DNA from: Clostridium_AD sp050717635
Lineage (GTDB): Bacteria > Bacillota > Clostridia > Clostridiales > Clostridiaceae
Reading direction: 5' to 3'
Assembly (NCBI RefSeq): GCF_050717635.1
Contig: NZ_JBOITO010000013.1
Location: 372,001 to 436,000, forward strand
DNA length: 64,000 bases
Shown here: piece after piece, positions 25,767-35,484 of the stretch
How positions within the stretch are numbered: position 1 is the stretch's first letter
How the letters are laid out: each line of letters begins with the position of its first letter
The notes under the pieces: model-generated
Seen by the model: only the letters and a program-made list of their open reading frames with translations
Database searches by the model: none
What the model was told of the DNA's origin: nothing
Made by a program: the position numbers and the translations under genes

Positions 25767-26099
25767 TATTATATAAAGTTTTAAGGCGATATCTATGCCT
25801 TTTTTTTATGAAAAAAGTGATTTCTTTATTTTTTAAGGAGTCATTTTTTTACGTTTTATTGATATTTAAGCTTGCGGGAGCATATTTTATGATATAATGA
25901 AAATTGAGTGTGAAATTGAATATAATAAGATTAAACAGAATAATACAAAACTATTATTCCGTTTAGGTCGAAAAATGTACGTTATGAGGCTTTTGTATTG
26001 ATTTATTTAAAAAAAATAGTAAAATATAAAATATTATAAATAAAATTAAACATTGTTGTATAAAAAAACACAATTATAGATAATAAAGGGGATGAACCG
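25767..26099. other. Intergenic, upstream of bacteriocin operon
   Basis: It contains a short terminator-like hairpin (AAGGC...GCC, T8 at 25784-25808). Beyond it is very AT-rich DNA likely holding the exporter promoter; TATAAT-like stretches occur, but none can be assigned with confidence. Confidence 0.5.
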
Positions 26100-28346
26100 T
26101 TGGGGTGCAAAAGATATTTAATTAAACAACTAGATGCAACTGATTGTGCGGCGGCATGTCTTGCTACTATATGTAGGTATTATAAAAAGCAAATTACAAT
26201 AACAAAGCTTAGAGATATTTTAGGCACGGATATTAAAGGGACAACCCTTAAGGGATTAGAAGATGGTGCTAACAAACTTGGATTTGATACTAAAGCCATT
26301 AGAGTGGACAAGGAAGGCTTTGGAAGTAAGTTTACATTGCCAGTAGTAGCACATTTAATTACAAAGGAAGGTCTTAGCCACTTTGTTATAGTGCACAAGA
26401 TAAAAAAGGACAAAGTTATAATACTTGATCCTGCAAAAGGTGTAATTAAAAAAACAATTGATGAATTTTTTGAAGAATTTGATGGAGTACTTCTTTTGCT
26501 TATACCAAATCATGAGTTTAGTGTAAAAAAAGATAAAAAAGAGAGTATGCTTTGGAAATTTGTAAGTATACTTTTGCCTGAAAAGAATTTATTCATATAT
26601 ACCATAATTGCTTCAATAATACTAACAATACTTGGAATAGCATCATCCTTTTTCAACAAAATTTTAATGGATGAAATTCTTCCCTACGGTTTAAAAAATC
26701 AACTTCTCACTTTTACTATAGGTTTTCTAGTAATAGGGATTACACAAATATTATTAACAGCAATAAGGACACATATGCTATTGTACTTATCACAGAAAAT
26801 CAGTATTTCATTATTGTTAGGTTATTTCAGGCATGTATACAAATTGCCAATGAAATTTTTTGCATCAAGAAAGGTGGGAGATATTCTCACAAGATTTAGG
26901 GATGCGACTACTATACAAGATATATTAACCTCGGTTTCATTGTCACTAATTATGGATATTACATTAGCACTAGCGTCTGCAGTAGTACTATACATAATGA
27001 ATCAAACACTATTTATAGTTGTTTTAATTCTTACAATTGCAAGTGCAGCACTTATATATATATTCAAAAGACCTTATAAAAAGATTAATCTTGAACAAAT
27101 GGAAGCAGAAGCAAGGCTAAGCAGTCATATAATTGAAAGCTTAAAAGGAATAGAAACAATAAAGGTTAATGCAGCTGAGGGAAAGACATTAGAAAAATTA
27201 GAAGTGGAATATGTAAGAAATCTCAGAATTGGGTTTAAAACAGGAGTATTATCTAATGTACAAGGCTCGATATCCTCAGTTATATCAACTGTAGGAAATT
27301 TAGTTCTTATGTTTATAGGAGCAACAATGGTAATAGACGGAAAAACTACCTTAGGAAGTTTAATGGCATTTACTTCATTATCAAGTTATTTTATGGGACC
27401 AATAGGAAGACTAGTAAGTCTTCAGCTCAGTATACAAGAAGCAAGTATATCTCTAAAGAGAATATCAGAGATATATGAAGTGGAAAGAGAACAGGATGAG
27501 GAGCAACATAAAATTAACGTAGAAAAAATTGATGGAGATATTGAACTTAACAATATTACCTTTAGGTATGGCAGTAGAGCACCTGTTCTGAAGAATCTAA
27601 GTATAAAAATACCAAATGGAAAAAAGGTTGCCTTAGTTGGTGAGTCTGGTAGTGGGAAAAGTACCATATCAAAGTTACTTTTAAAATACTACTCACCTGA
27701 GGAAGGAAATATAAAAATAGATGGATATGATATAGAAGAGCTTGATTTATACGATTTAAGAAGGGAAATAGCTTATGTACCTCAAAACATAGAATTGTTC
27801 TCTGGTAGCATAAAGGAAAATGTAGCTTTAGGTAAAGAAAATTTTACTTATCAGGATGTTAAGCTTGCCTGTGAAAATGCAGGTTGCAGCTCCTTTATAG
27901 ATAAGCTTCCAGGAAAATATGATACATTTTTAGAGGAAGCAGGAGGAGGCTTATCTGGAGGAGAAAGGCAGAGGATAGCACTAGCCAGAGCATTTATAAA
28001 GGAAGCCGATTTTTTAATACTGGATGAAGCTACAAGTAATTTGGACTTTATAAGTGAAGCAAAAATATACGATACTCTTTTTGTAAAAGGGAAGAATACT
28101 ACAATGTTAATTATTGCACATAGACTTTCAACCATAAGAAATTGCGACATAATATATGTACTTGATAAGGGAAATGTAATGGAGGAAGGAAGCCATGAGG
28201 AGCTTTTAAAGAAGAAAGGATATTATTATAAGCTTTATGTGAGTCAAGTTGGGAAAATAGAAAAGGATATTGAAGAAGCAACAAATAATGAAATAACAGC
28301 TACAAAAGAAATTACAAAGGAAGGTGAAGAGTATGAATACGATTGA
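26100..28346 (+). CDS. Peptidase-containing bacteriocin ABC exporter
   Basis: 748 residues from a TTG start behind AAAGGGGA. Domains: C39 leader peptidase (1-135) with C16 in DATDCAAACL, H94 in LSHFVIVH and D110 in ILDPAKG; six-helix ABC membrane domain (about 155-440); ATPase with Walker A GESGSGKST (K520), signature LSGGERQRIALARA and LILDEATSNLD. It cuts GG-type leaders and exports the mature peptide. The 28333 gene overlaps its end by 14 bases and the HlyD gene follows, so they form one operon; the GG-leader peptide at 30122 is its evident substrate. Confidence 0.93.
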   Translation: MGCKRYLIKQLDATDCAAACLATICRYYKKQITITKLRDILGTDIKGTTLKGLEDGANKLGFDTKAIRVDKEGFGSKFTLPVVAHLITKEGLSHFVIVHKIKKDKVIILDPAKGVIKKTIDEFFEEFDGVLLLLIPNHEFSVKKDKKESMLWKFVSILLPEKNLFIYTIIASIILTILGIASSFFNKILMDEILPYGLKNQLLTFTIGFLVIGITQILLTAIRTHMLLYLSQKISISLLLGYFRHVYKLPMKFFASRKVGDILTRFRDATTIQDILTSVSLSLIMDITLALASAVVLYIMNQTLFIVVLILTIASAALIYIFKRPYKKINLEQMEAEARLSSHIIESLKGIETIKVNAAEGKTLEKLEVEYVRNLRIGFKTGVLSNVQGSISSVISTVGNLVLMFIGATMVIDGKTTLGSLMAFTSLSSYFMGPIGRLVSLQLSIQEASISLKRISEIYEVEREQDEEQHKINVEKIDGDIELNNITFRYGSRAPVLKNLSIKIPNGKKVALVGESGSGKSTISKLLLKYYSPEEGNIKIDGYDIEELDLYDLRREIAYVPQNIELFSGSIKENVALGKENFTYQDVKLACENAGCSSFIDKLPGKYDTFLEEAGGGLSGGERQRIALARAFIKEADFLILDEATSNLDFISEAKIYDTLFVKGKNTTMLIIAHRLSTIRNCDIIYVLDKGNVMEEGSHEELLKKKGYYYKLYVSQVGKIEKDIEEATNNEITATKEITKEGEEYEYD

Positions 28347-28830
28347 GAAAATAGTAGTAAAAGAAAATAAAATTCTAAAATTAAACAATGTACTTATAAG
28401 GGAAGTAAGTCAGAATGAATTAATTGATATAGATAAAATTACTTATATGATGGATAGTTATATAAAGTCAAAGGGGAATTCTACAGTGGGACCAATGATT
28501 AATTATTCAGCTGTGGAAGGCGACGAAAATGGTCAACCTAAAATAATAATAAAGATTATGATACAGATAAAAAATCCAATTCATAACATTGAAAAGCCTT
28601 ATGAATTAAAAAACCAAATTAGAGTTAAAAATTGCTTATTTGCAAGATTTACTGAAAAAGAAGAAAACCTGCAGTATGCATATTCTAAATTAGGTTTATT
28701 CGCCTTCGAAAATAATATAAAATTAAAAGGAGACAGTTACACGGTTTTCGTAAATAAAAATGAAGAAGAACTTGTGGCAGATGTATTTATGGAGCTAAAA
28801 GAAGGAGTAGATAAGCTTGAAGCTATATAA
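28333..28830 (+). CDS. Hypothetical protein of the bacteriocin operon
   Basis: 165 residues from the ATG at 28333 (AAGGAAGGTGAAGA upstream; a GTG at 28324 is less well placed). It overlaps the exporter by 14 bases and the HlyD gene by 14 bases, so expression is tightly coupled. The C-terminal half (DSYTVFVNKNEEELVADVFM) looks like a GyrI-like effector-binding fold, but this is weak. No membrane segment. It could assist export or confer producer protection. Confidence 0.6.
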   Translation: MNTIEKIVVKENKILKLNNVLIREVSQNELIDIDKITYMMDSYIKSKGNSTVGPMINYSAVEGDENGQPKIIIKIMIQIKNPIHNIEKPYELKNQIRVKNCLFARFTEKEENLQYAYSKLGLFAFENNIKLKGDSYTVFVNKNEEELVADVFMELKEGVDKLEAI

Positions 28831-29929
28831 TTTGAATGAATTAACTGATAGTAAGGTTCTTTATGACAAGAATCCTCCTAAATTCATGATATATATAATT
28901 GCAATAGTTACAATACTTTTAGCACTGTTTTTGGTTTGGGCAAATAAATCAACAAAAACTTATATCGTAAAGGGACAAGGCATAGTAACTACAGAAAATA
29001 AGTCACAGATTATGGCTGCGGTATCTGGATCAGTAGTAGAAGTAAATACATTAGAAGGAAAAGAAGTAAAAACAGGAGACGTACTCTTAACACTAAATCC
29101 AGTAGAACCCAATCTGCAATCAGGACAAGCAGAGGATCAAATTGTACTGCTTAATAAGAGAATAGCATTACTTATAAGGGCAGAAAATGATGCCACTAAC
29201 CAAACTAATACATTTAAACAATATGATGATCAGGAAGAAGAGTTTTATAATAAATTAAGAATCGGATACATAAAAAGAAAAGAATTTGTAATAGACGAAG
29301 AGGCTTTAAAAAAACAGGGTGGTACAAAGTATCAGATAAAAGAATATAAAAGGACACAAAAAATTAAATTAGATGGAAATTACTATGATACGATTTTACA
29401 ATTCACTACAGAAAAAACGCAACTAGAACTCGAGAGAGATAAACTTGAGATTCAAAAGGTAGCACTAGGAAAGAGTGCAAAAGAATATAAAGTTGTTGCA
29501 CCAAAGGATGGTAAACTACATTTAAGTACCCCTATCACAAATGGGATGGTGCTACAAGCTGGAAATGTACTTGGTAGTATAACTAATAATAAAGAAGAAT
29601 TAATCATAGAAACTTTACTTCCGTCTAGCGAAAGACCAAGGATACACAATGAGGACGAAGTTGCAGTTGCTGTAGGCGGCTTAAACCAAGCAGAGTATGG
29701 GACTATAAAAGGCAAGGTTTTAAGTATAGATCAAGACGCTACTATAGATAGTGAAAAGGGAAATGTATATTTTAAAGTAAAGGTAAAACTTGACAAAACG
29801 TACCTTGCAGATAAAAAAGGAGAAAAGGTTAACCTTACATTAGGTATGGTTACAGAAACTAGGGTTAAGTATGAAAAAATAACTTATATGAAGTATTTTA
29901 TGGAGCAAATTGGGATAAAATTTAATTAG
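28817..29929 (+). CDS. HlyD-family secretion adaptor
   Basis: 370 residues from a TTG start behind AAGGAG. One membrane helix (about 24-43) is followed by a biotinyl-lipoyl-like hairpin (GQGIVTTENKSQIMAAVSGS and EVNTLEGKEVKTGDVLLTL), a coiled-coil section (about 95-210), the second half-motif KVVAPKDGKLHLSTPITNG and beta-barrel sheets. It bridges the ABC exporter with the cell exterior. Translationally coupled to the gene upstream. Confidence 0.88.
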   Translation: MKLYNLNELTDSKVLYDKNPPKFMIYIIAIVTILLALFLVWANKSTKTYIVKGQGIVTTENKSQIMAAVSGSVVEVNTLEGKEVKTGDVLLTLNPVEPNLQSGQAEDQIVLLNKRIALLIRAENDATNQTNTFKQYDDQEEEFYNKLRIGYIKRKEFVIDEEALKKQGGTKYQIKEYKRTQKIKLDGNYYDTILQFTTEKTQLELERDKLEIQKVALGKSAKEYKVVAPKDGKLHLSTPITNGMVLQAGNVLGSITNNKEELIIETLLPSSERPRIHNEDEVAVAVGGLNQAEYGTIKGKVLSIDQDATIDSEKGNVYFKVKVKLDKTYLADKKGEKVNLTLGMVTETRVKYEKITYMKYFMEQIGIKFN

Positions 29930-30004
29930 TTTTTGGGTAGTAAAATAAGAGGTATTTATATTATGTAAATTATTCGAAAAATATCATTTAAAAGTATGCG
30001 TTAG

Positions 30005-30029
30005 TCTTCTTAGGTTAAAGTCGAAGTGT
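30005..30029. repeat. 25-bp inverted repeat, left arm
   Basis: TCTTCTTAGGTTAAAGTCGA (30005-30024) and the next five bases are repeated inverted at 30500-30524 with one mismatch. The arms lie on each side of the bacteriocin gene. Confidence 0.85.
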
Positions 30030-30121
30030 AAGGTGTTTGTATTATATAGCAAAATAATAAGTAAGTTTGTTTTTTTTAAGAAAAAACATAGAGAGATAAT
30101 ATATAATAGGGGGAATGTACA

Positions 30122-30466
30122 ATGATTAAAAGTTTGGAATTACCAGTTAGTTACATTGGTGTTGATGAAGAAGAGATGGAATATATAGATGGAGGTTATT
30201 ACTTAAATCCTACAGCAGTTGATGGGTTACTTATGTCGGTAGGTGTAGTTGGTGTTTCAGCAGCTTCTATACCTATTATAACAGCTGGCATATATAGCAT
30301 TGCAGCTACTATGGCAACTATTCCAGGTTTAGGATTCGTTACTGGAGCGTTATTAGCTGCAAATGCTGTACAATTTGCATGGGCCTGTGTTAATGCATCA
30401 TTAAAAAACAAAGGTGTTGCTATTACACTTGGGCTTCCAACAGGGTTAGATTTTGCAGTTTGCTAA
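30122..30466 (+). CDS. Double-glycine-leader bacteriocin precursor
   Basis: 114 residues with AGGGGG 8 bases before the ATG and TATAAT close upstream. A 25-residue acidic leader ends in EMEYIDGG, the cleavage signal of C39 exporters. The 89-residue mature part is hydrophobic and rich in Gly and Ala (VGVVGVSAASIPIITAGIY, GLGFVTGALLAANAVQFAWA) with two Cys near the end. It is class II-like and unusually long. It is flanked by 25-bp inverted repeats and followed by a probable immunity membrane protein. Confidence 0.85.
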   Translation: MIKSLELPVSYIGVDEEEMEYIDGGYYLNPTAVDGLLMSVGVVGVSAASIPIITAGIYSIAATMATIPGLGFVTGALLAANAVQFAWACVNASLKNKGVAITLGLPTGLDFAVC

Positions 30467-30499
30467 TTATTAAGGTTGCATAAAAACAATTAATATCCA

Positions 30500-30524
30500 A
30501 CACTTCGACTTTAATCTAAGAAGA
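30500..30524. repeat. 25-bp inverted repeat, right arm
   Basis: Reverse complement of 30005-30029 with a single G/A difference; begins 33 bases after the bacteriocin stop codon. Confidence 0.85.
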
Positions 30525-30625
30525 TTTATATACATATTTATATTAGTGATAATAATCAAAAAAAATTGAGGTAATTTTAAGCACTTATGTCAAAAATTTA
30601 ATTATACAGATAGGAGAGATTATTA

Positions 30626-31519
30626 ATGAAAAAAGCTGTTAAGTTATTAATGTTATTAAATTTAATGAGTTATATAAGTAATTTTGCATTTGCATTTATA
30701 TCTGCTTACGATAAAATTGCATTGAAAAGTAATTTTAAAATTGAGATAATTTGGGTATTGTCACCATTTATATTTTTAATAGCTACATCATTTATATTAG
30801 CTACTGATAACAAAGAAGAATATAAAATATTTAAAACAGAAGCAATAATAGATTGGTTTATAAGAGTTGCATCATGTTGTGTTGTTTTTCAAGAATTCAA
30901 TTTCATATTTTTATCATCAGAGTATATTATTCAACAAGTCATATTAGCTACATTATTAATTGTAAATATATGCTTGGAATATAAAATGTATAAAAAAGCA
31001 AAAAAAAATATACCAATTAAAAAAGAAAATATGGAAGTAGAAAAAATATCTGAAGAAGAAAAACAAAATATAAGAGAAATGGGTAAAGCAGCAACTCTTG
31101 GAATGATTTCATTTTTTATATTTGCAGGCTTTGGAATGTCTATATCACAAACATATCAGACTGGTACTAAAGTATTAAAAGTATTTATTATGTTTGTTTC
31201 TATTTGTGTGTTTATGTGGTTTTTAATTGCTAATTATAGAAAGTGTTATTTATTTTATTTAGATAAATCTTTAGCAAAGAGAATTTTTGTTAGAGATGCT
31301 TTATATGCATCTCTTGGATATATAATAGTTCTTATAGCAGCATTTGGATTATTTGGAATAGATACTTTTCTTGAATCTATAGTTACATTTATTGGATTTT
31401 TATTATTATATCCAACAATACGGACTGATAGAAAAATAGGGCTTAGATATACAAAAGTTAAGAATATTTTAGGTGAAAACTTTTATTTGTACTTTAATTG
31501 TAAAGAAAAAAATTTGTAG
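30626..31519 (+). CDS. Polytopic membrane protein, possible bacteriocin immunity
   Basis: 297 residues with a GGAGAGA site. About eight helices in two groups of four are split by a charged cytosolic loop (KKAKKNIPIKKENMEVEKIS, about 128-155). No family recognised. Its place right after the bacteriocin gene makes immunity or export assistance the natural guess, without direct support. Confidence 0.6.
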   Translation: MKKAVKLLMLLNLMSYISNFAFAFISAYDKIALKSNFKIEIIWVLSPFIFLIATSFILATDNKEEYKIFKTEAIIDWFIRVASCCVVFQEFNFIFLSSEYIIQQVILATLLIVNICLEYKMYKKAKKNIPIKKENMEVEKISEEEKQNIREMGKAATLGMISFFIFAGFGMSISQTYQTGTKVLKVFIMFVSICVFMWFLIANYRKCYLFYLDKSLAKRIFVRDALYASLGYIIVLIAAFGLFGIDTFLESIVTFIGFLLLYPTIRTDRKIGLRYTKVKNILGENFYLYFNCKEKNL

Positions 31520-31576
31520 CAAGGAGTTAACTTTAAGTTACCTCTTAGATTGATGATATTGCCCCCGGGGGTTTTT

Positions 31577-31756
31577 ATGAGCAAAGCGAATTTGCTACCG
31601 GATATCGATGTCCCACGATATATAAAAGTTGGAACAGGTGAAAAAGTATTTTTGGGAATCGAGAAAAAGAAAAAAGTTCAATCTGGATATCTAATTGATG
31701 ATGTGTTCAGCAACATGATAGAGGACTATTATAAAGCTTACGCTCGTTTTTTTTGA
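31577..31756 (+). CDS. Small unrecognised frame, possible gene remnant
   Basis: 59 residues from an ATG that follows CCCCCGGGGG and T5 rather than a ribosome site. It reads MSKANLLPDIDVPRYIKVG then a basic cluster EKKKKVQ. It may be the end of a larger lost gene. Base composition at its start is unlike the neighbourhood. Confidence 0.3.
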   Translation: MSKANLLPDIDVPRYIKVGTGEKVFLGIEKKKKVQSGYLIDDVFSNMIEDYYKAYARFF

Positions 31757-32216
31757 GATGCTTGAAAATTAGCAAGAATGTAACTTCTAGTTACATTCTA
31801 TGGGGGAGTGTCAGACACCTAAAGAATGGGAATATGTAAAGTAGGAGAAAATGAAACATTGAATATGAGTTTAGAGCTAGTAAAATCGTTTATAGTTCAT
31901 CCCATCCCATGGCGGCAATCTAATATAGTTAATAAATAAAATTTAAGAGATTTTACATCTAATAATGTAAAAAAATCATGTGCAAATTAATTACAAGTTG
32001 AAAATTATTATGCTTATTCAATCACCATATGTTTCATTTACATTTTATAGGCGGATGGTACAACCCCGTAGTAAAATTTGGGAACGCTAGTGAACAGGTT
32101 TTACTTTCTAAGTGTAGTGATATTGAATTATGTGAAGTTTAAAATGATTGACATATGTAAAATTGTAAATCGAAAGAGAACAATATTTTATGATAATATA
32201 ATTTTAATTATAAATA
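31757..32216. other. Intergenic with hairpin and REP-like motif
   Basis: A hairpin AGAATGTAAC/GTTACATTCT (31775-31799) is followed at 31806-31819 by GAGTGTCAGACACC. Its reverse complement GGTGTCTGACACTC resembles the REP-like elements near 59 kb. The rest shows no gene. Confidence 0.45.
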
Positions 32217-32878
32217 TTCAAACGGTAAACCTTTTTATGGTTGATATTAAGACCATAGTCGGCCGAGAGTGCCGCTGTCATCCTCTCCACACCATACCTC
32301 CCATAGTGTTTAATATAGAGTTTCTCAATGAATTTAATAACTTGTGCATCCTCTTTTAATTTTTTGGTCACCACCATTCTCTTATTTAACCACCGATAAT
32401 ATCCTGATCTGTTTATTTCAGCAACTTGAAGCAACAAAGTTACAGGGTATCTGCTACTTAGTTTCTCAATTATTTCATATTTCCTTTTTTTTTAATATTG
32501 TCGTGATTTACTTGAAGTAGCTTTTTAAGATATTCATTTTCAGCTTTTAATTTTAATATTTCTTCTTCAGGAGAATCATATTTTTTTTGGGGCGACCTCT
32601 CATTGGTGATGGAGTCTTACCTCTTTTACTCTCAAGTCAAGTTATTCCAGATTCATTATACTTTTTCAACCATTGAGTTAACATGTTAGGAGATCTAAAT
32701 CCAAGTTTTTTTGAAAGGGATTTTACTCCCCCTTCATCACCACTATTATATCTCTCAATTACATTAATTTTAAATTCAACAGAATAGAAGTTCTTTTTTT
32801 TGCCCATAACAAAACCCCCTTAATTTAGTCTACACTACTTTTTAGTTTCGTGTCTACTAAAGGGGGTATAGTTCAACA
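32217..32878 (-). mobile_element. Truncated IS3-family (IS150-like) element
   Basis: Minus-strand orfA (from 32807) reads SVEFKINVIERYNSGDEGGV and RSPNMLTQWLKKY with an in-frame TGA near 32640 and a frameshift at a poly-A run near 32590. The orfB start reads LQVAEINRSGYYRWLNKR and GRYGVERMTAAL, then breaks at KKVYRL near 32217; the DDE core is missing. The right end 32871-32878 is GTTCAACA. Only this end remains, so the element is dead. Confidence 0.85.
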
Positions 32879-33249
32879 CAGGGTCCATTATAAATATACA
32901 AGAGGTGAAAATTATTAATGTGCTGAAAACATCTTTTTAAATTGAGATTGAGTAATTCTTGGTAAATTAACTTCTCAAGAAAAGGGTATATCAATAATTT
33001 TAATAATATATCTATTTGAAGAATATATTAAATTTTGAAACTATAATTAATCGGTAGCATATTTATGATATGCTACTTATTTTTATGTGATTTTTTTTAT
33101 TTTATAGTGCAAGTATTAATATTTTGATAGGGAATTTCTATTAAGTCAAAGTTGATATAGTAAACCTAATGAAAAGCAAAAATCAATAGAGTATCTTCAG
33201 CAGAATTTCGGGTTATAATAAATGCAAACAATGAAGGGAGCGTGATAAT
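32879..33249. other. Intergenic, upstream of the long DUF255 gene
   Basis: AT-rich DNA. Close to the gene, GGGTTATAATAAATGC and AAGGGAGCG give a -10-like element and a ribosome site, but the GGACTTAAA promoter module of the four fragments is absent here. Confidence 0.5.
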
Positions 33250-35332
33250 ATGTCTAATCAGAAGATGCGTGAAAAGCCTAATAGATTGGTTAACGAAAAG
33301 AGTCCATACCTGTTACAACATGCATATAACCCAGTAAATTGGAATCCCTGGTGTGAAGAAGCTTTTGCTGAAGCAAAAGAACAAAATAAACCAATATTCC
33401 TTTCTATTGGGTATTCGTGATTGGGTCTAGTTTTTGACTTGCCATTGGTGTCATGTCATGGAAAAGGAATCCTTTGAAAATGAAGAAGTAGCAGCAGTTT
33501 TAAATAAAAATTTTGTAGCAATAAAAGTAGATCGTGAAGAACGTCCAGATATAGATAGTATTTATATGACTGTATGCCAAGCACTAACTGGAAGTGGTGG
33601 ATGGCCATTAACTATTATTATGACTCCTGATAAAAATCCATTCTATGCGGGAACTTATTTTCCAAAGGATAGTAAGTATGGAAGACCAGGTATAATGGAT
33701 GTAATGAATTCAATTGCGCAGCAGTGGAGTGAGAAAAAAGAAGACATTGTAAATTCTAGTGAAAAAATAGTGGAGTATATTAAAAATAGTCACACACAGG
33801 TTAACGAAAAAGAATTGCAAGAAATAGGAGAACAAGAGATACATAATGCATATAACAGCTTTAACAATGCATTTGATAATAATTATGGTGGATTTGGTAG
33901 ATCTCCAAAATTTCCATCACCTCATAATTTGAATTTTTTATTAAGATACTGGAAAAATTATAAGGAACCTAAGGCGCTTAAAATAGTAGAAAAAACATTG
34001 GAAGCAATGCATTCGGGAGGAATTTTTGATCATATTGGGTTTGGTTTTTCTAGGTATTCCACAGATGAGAAGTGGCTTGTACCTCACTTTGAAAAAATGT
34101 TATATGATAATGCACTTTTAGCATCAGCATATATTGAGACTTTTGAAGCTACAGGTAATGTATTTTACAAGGGTGTTGCTGAGAAAATTTTCACTTATAT
34201 ACTTAGGGATATGACATCAAAAGAAGGAGCTTTTTATTCAGCAGAAGATGCGGATAGTGAAGGAGAAGAAGGCAAATTCTATTTGTTAACACTAAAGGAA
34301 GTAAATTTAGTTTTAGGTGAGGAGTTTTATGAAATCTATTGTAGACATTATGATATAACAAAAGAAGGTAATTTCGAAGGCCACAATATTCCAAATCTCA
34401 TTGGTAAAAAAAGCGGCTCCTATATAGATGAAGATTTAGAAAATAAATTAGAAGAAATGAGACAAAAGCTATTTAAATATAGAGAAAAAAGAGTTCATCC
34501 TTATAAAGACGACAAGATATTAGCATCTTGGAATGGGCTTATGATTGCTGCGCTTGCTTATGGTGGAAGAGTTTTTGAAAATAGTAGTTATATTGTGCAA
34601 GCGGAAAAGGCTATGGATTTTATCTTAAATAATATGATTAATGAAAAAGGAAGATTAATGGCTAGATACAGGGATGGTGAAATAGCACACTTAGGATATT
34701 TAGAGGACTATGCATTCGTGGTTCATGCCTTAATTGAACTATATGAAGCTACTTTTAATGTATCATATTTAACCAAAGCACTAGAACTTAATGAAAATAT
34801 GCTTAAGCTATTTAAAGATGAAGATCAAAGTGGACTCTTCTTATATGGTATAGATGGAGAGCAGCTAATTGTAAGGCCGAAAGATATATATGATGGCGCA
34901 GTGCCTTCAGGTAATTCGGTGGCTACACTAAACATGTTAAGGCTTGCTAGATTAAGCGCTAATAGAGAATTAGAAAATGAAGCATACAAGCAATTTGAAG
35001 TTTTTGCTTCCAAGGTTAAAACTATAGAAAGTGCTCATGCTTATTTTATGACTGCACTATTATATAGTAAGGTGCCTGGAAAGGATATTATTATTTCAGG
35101 TGAAGAACAGGAAGCTAATACTAAAGTTATGATTAATGAAATTAACAGCGTTTATCTTCCTTTTGCCACAGTAATTTTAAACACTGGGGATGAAGAGTTA
35201 AATTCCATTAATCCTGAAATAAAAGCGTATAAACAGTTGCAGGGAAAAACTACGGCTTATATTTGTGAAAACTTTAATTGTAAACAGCCTATTATTGATT
35301 TAAAGAAGTTTATAGAAAATATTAAAGGGTAA
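33250..35332 (+). pseudogene. DUF255 / YyaL-SPATA20 thioredoxin-domain gene, interrupted
   Basis: The long member of the family. Codons 1-56 (33250-33420) read NRLVNEKSPYLLQHAYNPVN up to GYS and then TGA. The remaining 632 codons resume at 33437 in another frame with TCHWCHVMEKESFENEEVAA. A 19-bp insertion (TGATTGGGTCTAGTTTTTG, 33418-33436) explains the break; removing it restores GYSTCHWCH. The body has the thioredoxin domain (to about 160) and the (alpha/alpha)6-barrel domain (PHFEKMLYDNALLASAYIE, DDKILASWNGLMIAALA). A TTG at 33434 could in theory start the downstream part but lacks a good ribosome site. The function of the family is not settled. Confidence 0.85.
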
Positions 35333-35448
35333 GATTATCATGAATCTTAATTAAGGTGGAACAGTTATCGAAGACAGTGAAATTGATTAAATAAAATTCG
35401 TTTTATTTATTTATACAATTGAGGATTTGTTCTTGGTTTTTAAAAGAA

Positions 35449-35478
35449 TTGACAAACATTCACTATTTAGAGTATAAT
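35449..35478 (+). promoter_or_regulatory. argS promoter
   Basis: TTGACA (35449-35454) and TATAAT (35473-35478) with an 18-base spacer, just before the T-box leader. Confidence 0.85.
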
Positions 35479-35484
35479 GTAACA

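Larger units (their letters stand above)
13670..33420 (+). mobile_element. Composite accessory island punctuated by DUF255 5'-end modules
   Basis: Four modules, each a promoter-like stretch plus the first 60 or so codons of a DUF255 gene, lie at 13670, 18129, 21786 and 25447. A fifth 5' end, attached to the only long copy, lies at 33250. Between them are unrelated cargo blocks of about 4.2, 3.4, 3.4 and 7.5 kb. All four short copies break within a few bases of the same codons (CHWCH). No integrase is visible in the window, so the mechanism is open: serial site-specific insertion or homologous exchange between modules. Confidence 0.55.

Noticed and set aside
32078..32359. 93-codon plus-strand frame near the IS3 remnant
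   Set aside because: Half of it is antisense to the orfB start of the IS3 remnant and it has no ribosome site.
10253..33420. Integrated prophage
   Set aside because: No terminase, portal, capsid, tail, lysis or phage replication genes are present in the region.
33418..33440. TGA in the long DUF255 gene as selenocysteine or programmed frameshift
   Set aside because: The coding sequence resumes in another frame after 19 bases with no slippery site or SECIS-like stem seen; an insertion explains it fully.
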